Positions 36,634 through 44,453 of a stretch of DNA of 64,000 nucleotides are shown here, piece after piece. The position numbers and the translations under genes were made by a program. This stretch comes from Candidatus Sulfurimonas baltica. GTDB taxonomy: Bacteria; Campylobacterota; Campylobacteria; Campylobacterales; Sulfurimonadaceae. The notes under the pieces are model-generated. The model worked only from the letters and a program-made list of their open reading frames with translations, was not told where the DNA came from and searched no databases. Each line of letters begins with the position of its first letter. The stretch's first letter is position 1. The stretch lies in contig NZ_CP054492.1 of assembly GCF_015265455.1 (NCBI RefSeq), forward strand, positions 1,860,001 to 1,924,000, in the 5' to 3' direction.

Positions 36634-37440
36634 ATGAAATTTCCACTAACTCACGCAGAATTAATGTCACAAGCCCCAGCACTCTTCACAGAGGAACCAC
36701 ACTTCGATGTAAGCGATAAATATCACTTTATCCCAACAATCGATGTTATTAATGAAATCAAGGCTAATAACTGGTATCCAGTGTCAGTCTCAGAAGCTAA
36801 AGTCCGTCAGGAAGACAAAGAAGGATATCAGCAGCATCTCGTACGCTTCAGACACTTCGATGACCTCTTAGCACCCCAAGATAACGCAGTTGAGCTACTT
36901 TTATTCAATAGCCATGATAGAAGTAAGAGCTTCAGTATCTCAGCAGGTATATACAGATTTGTTTGTGCTAATGGGCTCGTTATAGCCGATAGCGTATTTG
37001 AGAGTTATAAGATAAAACACCTCGGTGATAGGGAAAACGATGTAGCACGTGCCGTTGCAAACATAACGAATATTAAACCAAAACTAATGGAGAAGATAGA
37101 AAGACTTGAAACCATAAAGCTAAGCCAACTTGAAAAAGAATCATTCGCTCGAAGTGCAATTCCTCTACGATTTGATAAACACCTAAAAGTAGATTATCAA
37201 GATTTACTAGTTCCACATAGAGATGAAGACACTAACGATGATTTATACACAGTGCTAAATGTAATCCAAGAGAATCTACTTCGTGGAAACATATCTGGTA
37301 CCAATGTAGAGACAGGTAGACGTTTTACTAGCAGAGAAATCACCTCTATCTCGAAAGACGTTGACGTTAATCAAGGTCTATGGGACATAGTAGAGCGCAT
37401 AGCTTCAATTAAAGAGCCTGAGATGGCATTAGCAGCATAA
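36634..37440 (+). CDS. DUF932 (phage/plasmid-like) protein
   Basis: A 268-residue protein of the DUF932/TIGR03299 group seen on phages, plasmids and integrative elements. The conserved core includes LLFNSHDRSKSFSISAGIYRFVC and ANGLVIADSVFE (residues about 95-130), and the C-terminal WDIVERIASIKEPEMALAA. Function is unproven, but it regularly accompanies recombination genes, as here with a Gp157-like and a Rad52-like gene immediately downstream. Confidence 0.8.
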   Translation: MKFPLTHAELMSQAPALFTEEPHFDVSDKYHFIPTIDVINEIKANNWYPVSVSEAKVRQEDKEGYQQHLVRFRHFDDLLAPQDNAVELLLFNSHDRSKSFSISAGIYRFVCANGLVIADSVFESYKIKHLGDRENDVARAVANITNIKPKLMEKIERLETIKLSQLEKESFARSAIPLRFDKHLKVDYQDLLVPHRDEDTNDDLYTVLNVIQENLLRGNISGTNVETGRRFTSREITSISKDVDVNQGLWDIVERIASIKEPEMALAA

Positions 37441-37452
37441 AAGAGAGATACA

Positions 37453-38040
37453 ATGAAAATGACAAACTACAGACTCCAAACAGAGATGGAGAATATCAAA
37501 CCGGATAAACAAGAGTGGTTCAAAGATTATGTAAGACAAGTTCTAGAATCTAATAAACCATACCATGCAAAAGCTGACTACCTAGGATTAAGCATCCAAG
37601 AAATTCAGAATAAAATTGACTACCTCACAGCAGATATACAAGAAATGTCAGTATTAAAAAAATCTCTTACCAGCGCAAAAACTTTAGCCCTCATTGCTAC
37701 TGCTGAAGTTCTTGAAGAATATGGTGTAGATAGACTTGATGGCACTTCAATATCTTCAATAACCATTACTCCTAAAAAAACAAAACTGACTGAAACTTTT
37801 GAAATCATAAACGCAGAGGCGCTTATTAAATTAGGATACTTTTCAGTGGTAGTGGATGAGCAGAGTGTAAAAGACGCAATGCTAACGGTTGAAGGTATGG
37901 ACGAGATAGACACATTCGTAAAAGTTGGCATTACTACAGAAGAAACACCAGCTCGTATCAAAGTTAATGCTAGACGCTCTAGCACAAACAATCAAGCTAC
38001 GGAACTACTAAACCTAGTAGATTCGCAAGTAGCAGCATAA
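37453..38040 (+). CDS. Gp157-like phage protein (tentative)
   Basis: A 195-residue protein. Residues about 30-75 are a helical region and residues about 95-150 form a strand-rich part (LDGTSISSITITPKKTKL) resembling the siphovirus Gp157 layout, in which a coiled coil precedes a small beta domain; the similarity is weak. ATG at 37453 (an alternative ATG lies two codons later) behind AGAGAGA. It sits between DUF932 and the Rad52-like gene with 12-base gaps on both sides, so the three are one operon. Confidence 0.5.
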   Translation: MKMTNYRLQTEMENIKPDKQEWFKDYVRQVLESNKPYHAKADYLGLSIQEIQNKIDYLTADIQEMSVLKKSLTSAKTLALIATAEVLEEYGVDRLDGTSISSITITPKKTKLTETFEIINAEALIKLGYFSVVVDEQSVKDAMLTVEGMDEIDTFVKVGITTEETPARIKVNARRSSTNNQATELLNLVDSQVAA

Positions 38041-38052
38041 AGGAGATAGATT

Positions 38053-38751
38053 ATGTTTTCAGAAAATCAATTAAAAGCTCTCGGGTATACACTGGATGAA
38101 AGTCGCATAAAGACCATAGATAAGGCAGGTATAAGCTTTAAGTACATTGAGACTTATGATGTCATAAATGTTGCAAACACAATCTTTAGCTACATGTGGG
38201 ACTACACAATTACTCGACTTGAAGAAGTTGCTAGAGAGACTAACCAAAACGGCAATCATGTCATAACTTTTAGCGCTATAGTAAAAGTCAAGATATACGA
38301 CAACCAAAGAAACTTCATAGAAAGAGAAGATACTGGGGTTGGAACTGGAACAGCTCGTACTATCGGAGAAGCAATTGACAATGCCTCAAAAAGTGCAGTC
38401 AGCGATTCTCTTAAGAGATCACTCCGTTCATTAGGTGGACAATTTGGTAATGACCTATATAGCAAGTCACCGAATATAAATCAGAACTACCAACAGCAAC
38501 CTGCTCAGCAACTACAACAGCCACAGCAATACTCTCAAGCAAATCAACAACAAGCACCATCATCTCATAATCCAAATGATTATTCTTCACTTTACAATAT
38601 CGGATTAACCATTATGGAACAAGGTCAAAATCTCGTAGTTATAGGCGATGATATTTTCAGTAAAAGAGACAGTATCAAAGCTTGCGGTTTCAGGTGGGAA
38701 GGCTCTAGCAAGATGTGGTACAAGCCAATTCAACAGCAACAAGCTGCATAA
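38053..38751 (+). CDS. Rad52-family annealing protein with Gln-rich linker and C-terminal W domain
   Basis: 232 residues. Residues 1-140 match the Rad52/Rad22 single-strand annealing fold: SFKYIETYDVINVANTIF, the strand region with REDTGVGTG, and AIDNASKSAVSDSLKRSLR ending in GGQFGNDLY. Residues about 143-180 are a Gln/Ala/Ser linker. The last 50 residues form a small separate unit (VVIGDDIFSKRDSIKACGF, then RWEGSSKMWYKPI), similar to short tryptophan-rich modules in DNA-handling phage proteins. Phage Rad52-like proteins promote annealing in recombination. Confidence 0.82.
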   Translation: MFSENQLKALGYTLDESRIKTIDKAGISFKYIETYDVINVANTIFSYMWDYTITRLEEVARETNQNGNHVITFSAIVKVKIYDNQRNFIEREDTGVGTGTARTIGEAIDNASKSAVSDSLKRSLRSLGGQFGNDLYSKSPNINQNYQQQPAQQLQQPQQYSQANQQQAPSSHNPNDYSSLYNIGLTIMEQGQNLVVIGDDIFSKRDSIKACGFRWEGSSKMWYKPIQQQQAA

Positions 38752-38762
38752 AGGTGGTCAAA

Positions 38763-38864
38763 ATGTATAACAAACCTTTAGCGAGTAACTTTTTAGTTGT
38801 CTGTTTGATTATTGGCTTTTCAATAGGAGTGTTAACATGTAAAGAGGGTGTCAGATATGAGTAA
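38763..38864 (+). CDS. 33-residue small membrane protein
   Basis: ATG at 38763 follows AAAGGTGG. The peptide has one transmembrane helix (FLVVCLIIGFSIGVL) and a short tail with a cysteine. Its end overlaps the start of the DUF2958-like gene, so it may couple translation. Too short for any assignment. Confidence 0.4.
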   Translation: MYNKPLASNFLVVCLIIGFSIGVLTCKEGVRYE

Positions 38865-39159
38865 ACTTATTCCACATGCGCTGCTATCAGATATTCCAGA
38901 TTTGTATGAAACCGAAAATAGTTTAGATCCAATTTGCCATATCAAACTTTTTATTGCAAATTGGACTTGGTACATCATAGAGTTTTCAAAAGAAGATGCC
39001 TCAACTTGCTTTGGATATGTACAAGGTATGGAAAGTGAGCTGGGTTACTTCTCTCTTGAAGAACTTGAATCTACACATGGACCGTTAGGACTGGCTATTG
39101 AGAGAGATTTTCATTTCACACCAACACCATTCTCAGAAGTAAAGAAGCTCCACTCATGA
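38857..39159 (+). CDS. DUF2958-family protein
   Basis: About 100 residues, starting at the ATG at 38857 behind AAAGAGG (the GTG at 38848 is too close to that site). It shows the family pattern: IPDLYETE, CHIKLFIANWTWYIIEF, CFGYVQGMESELGYFSLEEL and GLAIERDFHF. DUF2958 proteins are small accessory proteins common on conjugative and integrative elements; the role is unknown. Its stop overlaps the next ATG (ATGA). Confidence 0.8.
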   Translation: MSKLIPHALLSDIPDLYETENSLDPICHIKLFIANWTWYIIEFSKEDASTCFGYVQGMESELGYFSLEELESTHGPLGLAIERDFHFTPTPFSEVKKLHS

Positions 39160-39419
39160 GTGGCTCTATAATGAAATATCTTGTCATTGTTCTCAGTCAC
39201 AATGACATCCAAGTCCTAAAACCTGTTAACACTCTTATTGACGCTCAGGCTACTGCTATAGATTTGGCAAATGAGTTTTTTTCTAATGATGGCGTCGCTA
39301 AGTTTTTTAATGGCTCTAAGATAGAAACTATTACCCATATCAACGAATATTACACCTCTAGTACCTATCATGACTTTGAAGATAGTGTAAATGTCGTTAT
39401 TGAAGAGGTGCCATTATGA
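39156..39419 (+). CDS. Small hypothetical protein, coupled to neighbours
   Basis: An 87-residue protein starting in an ATGA overlap with the DUF2958 gene and ending in another ATGA overlap with the next gene. It is mixed alpha/beta in composition and acidic, with no motif I know. The tight coupling supports it being a real gene. Confidence 0.6.
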   Translation: MSGSIMKYLVIVLSHNDIQVLKPVNTLIDAQATAIDLANEFFSNDGVAKFFNGSKIETITHINEYYTSSTYHDFEDSVNVVIEEVPL

Positions 39420-39652
39420 GTGCATCAGAAGCATACTACAGACAAGAAGAAGGTATAAAATTCAAAGACTGGGCAAAGGGTGGTTTAGAATTTCTACTAA
39501 TGAATTACACTGATGTTTTAACAACCTCACAAATTGCTTTAATAGAAAAGAAACTAGCTAAATTATACTTGAAGGAGAAAAGAGAGATGCCATTTAAAAC
39601 TACATATTCTTTTCACTTACCACAAACCCACAACAAGGACACAAAACAATGA
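39416..39652 (+). CDS. Small hypothetical protein, coupled to neighbours
   Basis: A 78-residue protein, helical in its first two thirds (DWAKGGLEFLLMNYTDVL, then TTSQIALIEKKLAKLYLKEK) with a loose histidine-containing C-terminus. Its start and stop both lie in ATGA overlaps. No family recognised. Confidence 0.55.
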   Translation: MSASEAYYRQEEGIKFKDWAKGGLEFLLMNYTDVLTTSQIALIEKKLAKLYLKEKREMPFKTTYSFHLPQTHNKDTKQ

Positions 39653-39897
39653 ATAACGAAGTACTTGTAGCCAAGCTACTCAAATACCAAGAGGTTAAAT
39701 TTAAACATAATAATCACTTCATCTACATTCAAGAACGCTCTGATGGAGATTATGAGGGCGACATCTACTACTCTCAAAAAGAATACAAGCAAGATGAGAG
39801 TTCTATTGATGGTGGCACTTGTACAACATTCATCCCAGATATTGCAATTGACTATTTTATCGAGATAGCTGATGATTTAACAAAGAGAGGTTTATAG
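39649..39897 (+). CDS. Small hypothetical protein, last of the coupled chain
   Basis: An 82-residue acidic protein with a short beta pattern (EVKFKHNNHFIYIQE) and a C-terminal helix. It starts in an ATGA overlap with the gene before. A 13-bp stem hairpin follows 45 bases after the stop. Family unknown. Confidence 0.55.
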   Translation: MNNEVLVAKLLKYQEVKFKHNNHFIYIQERSDGDYEGDIYYSQKEYKQDESSIDGGTCTTFIPDIAIDYFIEIADDLTKRGL

Positions 39898-39941
39898 TGG
39901 ACTAGATTAGTGATAGTTTAAATTTTACAAAATGTTTATCC

Positions 39942-39974
39942 AAACGACATAAACTACATTGGTTTATGTCGTTT
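39942..39974 (+). terminator. Hairpin after the small-gene operon
   Basis: AAACGACATAAAC (39942-39954) and GTTTATGTCGTTT (39962-39974) form a perfect 13-bp stem with a 7-base loop. It closes the operon that begins near 36504. It lacks a clean T-run but ends in TTT. Confidence 0.6.
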
Positions 39975-40069
39975 ATCGTAATTAAGGGCTATCCAAGGGT
40001 TAGATAGAAAAGTAAAATTATAAAACATCTTTTTTTACCCTAATAAAAGCATATAAAGAGAGGTTTACG

Positions 40070-40669
40070 ATGAAAAAGACAAAAACGATTAAGAGGATCA
40101 AAGAATCCATAACACAAGATGAGTACAAGAATTTGATGAATAGTGTCAGAGGAGATGATACTCTTAGAGAAACCACTCAACAGAATTTACTTCGTACATT
40201 TACAATTCTCTATTTTACAGGACTACGACTGAATGAACTTCAACAAATGAGGCTATCCCATATAAAAGAATTAATAGAACAAGGTAGTAGTAAGTTAATC
40301 TTACCAAAAACAAAAAGTGAGAGAAAACTCTTTGCAGGAGATGAGTTCAAGAAACAGATAGTTAAACTTTTTACTATAGATAATACAACAGACCTTGATG
40401 CAAGAGTAATCACAAAAGGTTCAGTGAAATTTGGAAGAACAGGTATCAATCATGATGTGTTTATTAAGCAGGTAAATTCAAAGATGAAATCAATACTGGG
40501 GAATGGCTATACCTCACACTCATTTAGACAAGGTCTTATAACAGAGATGGGAAGTAAACAAATTAATACTAAAATCATCAGTAAGTTCATCGGACATAGT
40601 GATGTTAAGACAACTATGAGATATATCAATCCTACAGATGAAGACTTGAAGAATGCTATGGTTAGATAG
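40070..40669 (+). CDS. Short tyrosine recombinase (catalytic domain only)
   Basis: A 199-residue XerC/D-like recombinase consisting of little more than the catalytic domain. The active-site residues are present: Arg in YFTGLRLNELQQ (about 50), HxxR in SHSFRQG, His in FIGHSDVKTTMR and the nucleophile Tyr in MRYINP (about 185). It lacks the arm- and core-binding N-terminal domains of integrases. Such small recombinases occur alone on plasmids and islands and may act with another recombinase or on element resolution. Good Shine-Dalgarno (GAGAGG). Confidence 0.85.
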   Translation: MKKTKTIKRIKESITQDEYKNLMNSVRGDDTLRETTQQNLLRTFTILYFTGLRLNELQQMRLSHIKELIEQGSSKLILPKTKSERKLFAGDEFKKQIVKLFTIDNTTDLDARVITKGSVKFGRTGINHDVFIKQVNSKMKSILGNGYTSHSFRQGLITEMGSKQINTKIISKFIGHSDVKTTMRYINPTDEDLKNAMVR

Positions 40670-40761
40670 CATCTTTACATAGCTCACTTGATATATTGGG
40701 GTGGCATCAACTTTCTTTTTGTGTCAGTAGCTGATATTATAGTTCAATAACTTAGAGAATG

Positions 40762-40785
40762 CTCCACAACCTACTAATTGTGGAG
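40762..40785 (+). terminator. Hairpin terminator between convergent genes
   Basis: CTCCACAA (40762-40769) and TTGTGGAG (40778-40785) flank the loop CCTACTAA and are followed by ACCTTCTTTTTG. It lies between the recombinase gene and the convergent metallo-hydrolase gene. The loop repeats the CCTACTAA word found in the flanking 40-bp sites. Confidence 0.65.
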
Positions 40786-40816
40786 ACCTTCTTTTTGCCT
40801 TCAAATACAGTATTTA

Positions 40817-41614
40817 TCATAAAGCTATTTCTAAAATTTCACCATCCGGAGGAATATAAACTTTATCCAATAAATCATTTTTGATAAGCTCACTTTTCAG
40901 TTGTTCTCTAGTAATAGGACAATGATTTAACGCTTCTAAATGATTTGCAATTACTTTGTTTGGAGATAATTTTATAAATTCCAATATTTCACTTAGTGGC
41001 ATTAAAATATCTCCTCCAAAATCAAGACTAGCATTCCCCGCAGCTACAACTGTAATATCAGGGTTAAATTCTTGAAGTGCTTTTTTTACATTATCTGTTA
41101 AGACTGTATCCCCACTTATATAAATAGAAGGCTCATCTGGTAGTTCTAAATAAAGTCCAGCTCCATTAGCCATAAAATTATGCATCCAACTATGTCCATG
41201 TTTAGCAGGAACGGCAATTATTTTAGCATTAGCAAAACTATTTTCTTCCCAAAACTTTAATTTAGTCACAACATTAATATCTCGTTTTTCAAGATAAGAA
41301 GAGTCCCTTTCTAGTGTAGCAACAGGAATATTGTTTTTTTGTAAGTAATTTACACCTGCTTTATCTAAGTGGTCAGTATGACTTAGAAGTTCTATCCCCC
41401 ATTTTTGAGAATGAGTAATCAGGCAGTGTGTTATCTTTGACAATACATCTTTAGAATTAGCAGGTAAATCTACTAATGGATTTTTTTGTAACTTGTGTTT
41501 GAAGTAAGCAAAAGGTGGTAGCTGACCTTTTGCACTAAGCATTGGATCTATTAAAATAAATTTATCTTTTGATTCTATAACAAATGTAGCACTTCTTAAA
41601 TGATGAATTTTCAT
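40817..41614 (-). CDS. MBL-fold (UlaG-like) metal-dependent hydrolase
   Basis: A 265-residue metallo-beta-lactamase-fold protein. The metal motif is unusual: LITHSQKWGIELLSHTDHLDKAG places the THxH start and the DH pair about ten residues further apart than the usual HxHxDH. AVPAKHGHSW, YISGDTVLT and VIANHLEALNH supply the other ligands. This divergent gene next to an HxlR regulator is a common pair, the regulator controlling the hydrolase. The substrate is unknown. Backbone-like in type, it may be cargo of the island. Confidence 0.82.
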   Translation of the reverse strand: MKIHHLRSATFVIESKDKFILIDPMLSAKGQLPPFAYFKHKLQKNPLVDLPANSKDVLSKITHCLITHSQKWGIELLSHTDHLDKAGVNYLQKNNIPVATLERDSSYLEKRDINVVTKLKFWEENSFANAKIIAVPAKHGHSWMHNFMANGAGLYLELPDEPSIYISGDTVLTDNVKKALQEFNPDITVVAAGNASLDFGGDILMPLSEILEFIKLSPNKVIANHLEALNHCPITREQLKSELIKNDLLDKVYIPPDGEILEIAL

Positions 41615-41719
41615 ATTATTTCCTTTCTTGTCTTGTATCTTATATCTTGTAATGGTATACTACACATACAATAATGTCAATACAGACTAAAAAGTAATAT
41701 ACATACCTAAAGGATACTA
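41615..41719. promoter_or_regulatory. Divergent promoter region of the hydrolase/HxlR pair
   Basis: The 105 bases between the two start codons contain TTGTAT (41633-41638) and its mirror ATACAA (41667-41672) around GGTATACTAC, which holds the palindrome GTATAC. This is a plausible HxlR operator overlapping both promoters. Seen as symmetry only; binding is inferred. Confidence 0.4.
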
Positions 41720-42076
41720 ATGGAAATATTTTATCAAGATAAAACTTATAATTGTTCTTTTGAATTAGCCGTTGATATGTTTGGTGGAAAATGGAAAGGT
41801 CTAGTATTATGGAACTTAAACAATGGCGTAATGAGAAATGGCGAACTAAAAAGGGCTATTCCAAAGATAACACAAAAAATGCTAACTCAAACTTTACGAG
41901 ACTTAGAAACTCATAAACTAATTACTAGAAAAGTTTATCAAGTGGTACCACCCAAAGTAGAATACACTATTACAGATGAAGCTAAAAAGCTTATTCCGAT
42001 ATTACAGTCAATTCAAGATTGGGGTGATTATATGGTTAGTAATTTAACTCATAATGCTAGTGCTTTTGAACAATAA
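41720..42076 (+). CDS. HxlR-family transcriptional regulator
   Basis: A 118-residue winged-helix regulator with the family signature: an N-terminal cysteine (YNCSFELAVDMFGGKWKGLVLWNL) and ITQKMLTQTLRDLETHKLITRKVYQVVPPKVEYTIT. HxlR proteins respond to thiol-reactive or aldehyde stress through that cysteine. The divergent hydrolase at 40817-41614 is its likely target. Start behind AAAGGA. Confidence 0.92.
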   Translation: MEIFYQDKTYNCSFELAVDMFGGKWKGLVLWNLNNGVMRNGELKRAIPKITQKMLTQTLRDLETHKLITRKVYQVVPPKVEYTITDEAKKLIPILQSIQDWGDYMVSNLTHNASAFEQ

Positions 42077-42100
42077 TAGAAAATATTTCAAGTACTCTTA

Positions 42101-42181
42101 TTTGTGGAACACGAAGCACTCAAATTAGTTTTCTGTGTTCCACAAAGTGTTCAAAAAGTAAAAACTGCAAAGTTCCACAAA
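42101..42181. repeat. Three copies of TTTGTGGAAC in a short palindromic region
   Basis: TTTGTGGAACAC (42101-42112) is mirrored by GTGTTCCACAAA (42135-42146) and again by GTTCCACAAA (starting 42172). The first two can form a 12-bp stem, which would also terminate the HxlR transcript. The third copy is unexplained and could mark an iteron-like or recombination-related site. Confidence 0.5.
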
Positions 42182-42229
42182 CCTTAGGGGATTATGGAAC
42201 AAAAAAAGTGAGCTTTTAAAGGCAGAATA

Positions 42230-42346
42230 ATGAAAATAACTTTTTTACTAATATTAATAACTCAAATAGTTTTAGGTGCAAATGATTTTAATACAATATT
42301 TTTAAACCCAATTTTGCCCGAGTTATTGCAACATAAACTAGTCTAA
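42230..42346 (+). pseudogene. Signal-peptide-bearing 5' gene fragment
   Basis: ATG at 42230 behind AAAGGCAG opens a textbook signal peptide (MKITFLLILITQIVLGAND), but the frame ends after 38 codons, antisense to the end of the helicase gene. It looks like the first part of an exported-protein gene that was cut when the helicase side of the island was joined here. A genuine 38-residue secreted peptide cannot be ruled out. Confidence 0.4.
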
Positions 42347-43670
42347 ATTTCATATCATCTAAAATATGCTTATTATGGAGCAGTGAAGCTAAATCTATAT
42401 ATGCAAAATTATATGAACTTCCCTGTAATTTATGTATTGTTGCAGCATACACGTACTGGACATTTGCGAATGCATTCTTCAACTGATGATAATCCTTCCA
42501 AAACCCCATTTTATATGGATACTTAGTAGTTTTCGCAAGATTAGCTAAACCCTCAAGTTTTTCATTGTAAAGTAACTCACTGTCCGGATCAATGATTCTT
42601 ATAAAATCTGTGTATTTTCTTCCTACTACGGTACACTTCCAAAATCGCAACCCATCCTTTCCTGTATCAACAAGTTCGGCATGATTAAGCATAACTTCTT
42701 GGTTGTTACTATAAATTGTTCGATTATTATCTTTGAAAAAACCATTTTCTATAAGAGCCTTCTTGAATCTAATCATATCTGAGGCTAAAAAGTGAGCAGG
42801 ATTATTTATACCTCTTTCTTCCCAAAATCGCACTCTCACATCTTTGTTAAAATTGTCAACTTGATTGTTTGTAAAAGATGAGATAATCTTATCTTCTTTA
42901 TACCATTGATCGTTTTCATAAAAACTTTCTAGAAACTCCTCTCTACTCTCAAATAGCTCTATGTCATCCGATTTACTCTCTTTAATAAGCTTATTTAAAT
43001 CCCCAAATTTTTGGGTTTCTATCATATTACGAACTTTTGTTGCAAGTTTTATAATTGGACTGTTTTCAGCCTGTCTAACGATTTGGGTCAGTTCAAATTG
43101 TTTTTTTATCTTAAATACTTCATTTTCATCGCTGTTATCAACTGGTAAAAGTTGAAAGGGATCTCCTATAAAAAGTATAGTATTGACTTTTCCAGTAGTT
43201 ATGGTCTCAAGAATGAGTTTATATAACTCTTCTGATATCATTGAAGATTCGTCGATTACAAGTAAAGATGCTGCTGCTGGAGTATGTTTTCCTCTTGCTA
43301 CAGCAAATTTCTCTTCCCCAGTATTGTAATCGTATATTGGTTCTATATTTAAGAAAGAGTAAATTGTCTTACATTCAGCCTTAATATCATCTGCAAGAAG
43401 CATATTTCGTAATACACTAGTTGCTTTGTGGGTAGGAGCAGTTACGACAATACTATCGTTACTGTAGCAGTTATTTGCATTTAGCTTATCTATGATGTAT
43501 TTTGTAATTTTTGTCGTCAGGACCGACTTTCCTGTGCCAGCTTGCCCTGTTAAAGACAACAGCCTGTCATTTATGTCTTTACGTTTATCAAATGTAAATA
43601 AGTTCCCCTCTATAGTATTTACAATTTCTTCAAATACCTCTTGTTGATGTGTTGTTAATTTTCTCTCCAT
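42288..43670 (-). CDS. Dda-like superfamily 1B DNA helicase
   Basis: A 460-residue helicase. Walker A is LTGQAGTGKSVLT (about residue 43), motif II is LLVIDESSMIS (about 138), motif III is ILFIGDPFQLLPV, motif IV is near QIVRQAENSP, and the C-terminal UvrD-like part is YVYAATIHKLQGSSYNFAYID with VAITRAK. This matches the T4 Dda/RecD2-like group of phage and element replication helicases that move 5' to 3'. It ends naturally at ITRAKLGLKILY. It probably serves replication of the element together with the Rep-like gene. Confidence 0.88.
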   Translation of the reverse strand: MERKLTTHQQEVFEEIVNTIEGNLFTFDKRKDINDRLLSLTGQAGTGKSVLTTKITKYIIDKLNANNCYSNDSIVVTAPTHKATSVLRNMLLADDIKAECKTIYSFLNIEPIYDYNTGEEKFAVARGKHTPAAASLLVIDESSMISEELYKLILETITTGKVNTILFIGDPFQLLPVDNSDENEVFKIKKQFELTQIVRQAENSPIIKLATKVRNMIETQKFGDLNKLIKESKSDDIELFESREEFLESFYENDQWYKEDKIISSFTNNQVDNFNKDVRVRFWEERGINNPAHFLASDMIRFKKALIENGFFKDNNRTIYSNNQEVMLNHAELVDTGKDGLRFWKCTVVGRKYTDFIRIIDPDSELLYNEKLEGLANLAKTTKYPYKMGFWKDYHQLKNAFANVQYVYAATIHKLQGSSYNFAYIDLASLLHNKHILDDMKFRLVYVAITRAKLGLKILY

Positions 43671-43842
43671 GATTATGCCTTTGTTTTAGTGTGATATAAG
43701 TAGTTAAATCCTTTTCGTTCACAAAGATTTGACTATCTCATTAGAAATTAGCTATTTAAAAAAATAATGCAAGAATTTGAAAAAATACAACCTAGAGTGA
43801 GATCGAAAGTATAAGTAGAATCAAGGTTTTTAAAATACCCTA

Positions 43843-43876
43843 ACCATAAGCATAGTATTAATACTATGCTTATGGT
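43843..43876. repeat. Perfect 34-bp palindrome
   Basis: ACCATAAGCATAGTATT (43843-43859) is followed with no loop by its exact complement AATACTATGCTTATGGT (43860-43876), then ACTTTTT. It lies in the 359-base gap between the helicase start and the excisionase-like gene, which otherwise shows no ORF. It could be a bidirectional terminator or a protein-binding or nicking site. Confidence 0.85.
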
Positions 43877-44029
43877 ACTTTTTCAGTTGAGCTGTGGCTA
43901 CTTTTGTAAGAAAATGTGTAAGGTTATTTTTGTTTATATGGAAAGTATTAAATCGTTCAGAATGTGTCTTGTATCAGCAGCTTTATTGTGAATGTCTTTA
44001 TATTTGTTAATTTATTGTTATGTTTTTAA

Positions 44030-44236
44030 TTATTCAGCAGGTATCGTATTAGCCTCTAAATAAGCGACGAGGGCTGTTCTCGATATAAAATTTTTAGAAT
44101 TTAGCTTTGTAACTTCTATTTTTTGGCTATAAATGAGCTTTTTAAGTAGATCAGATTTTATCAACGACATATCGTTTATGGTCTTAATAGAAAATAATAT
44201 ACCTGCTGGTAAAAGTTCATCGAAATTAGTTTTCAT
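44030..44236 (-). CDS. Excisionase-like small DNA-binding protein
   Basis: A 68-residue protein whose second half (SDLLKKLIYSQKIEVTKLNS, then KNFISRTALVAYLEAN) has the winged-helix pattern of excisionases and MerR-like element regulators. Such proteins direct the integrase towards excision or act as repressors. It lies 217 bases downstream of the Rep-like gene on the same strand. The family call rests on pattern only. Confidence 0.5.
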   Translation of the reverse strand: MKTNFDELLPAGILFSIKTINDMSLIKSDLLKKLIYSQKIEVTKLNSKNFISRTALVAYLEANTIPAE

Positions 44237-44453
44237 ATTTTATCCTCGTACTTTTTATTTTAGAAATTCTTAGTTTCTCATTTTAGTAGTTGGTTTAAAA
44301 TTTTTATCTAAATATGCTTAGGTAAGGTTACCAAAGATGTCATTGTTATCAATACTTGTAAGCTGGTATATGAAGTTATTGTTATAAACCATGTATGGTA
44401 AGTCTATGCCTTTCAAAGCTCATCCTACCTATCTCTCGCTTTCTGACAGCACC

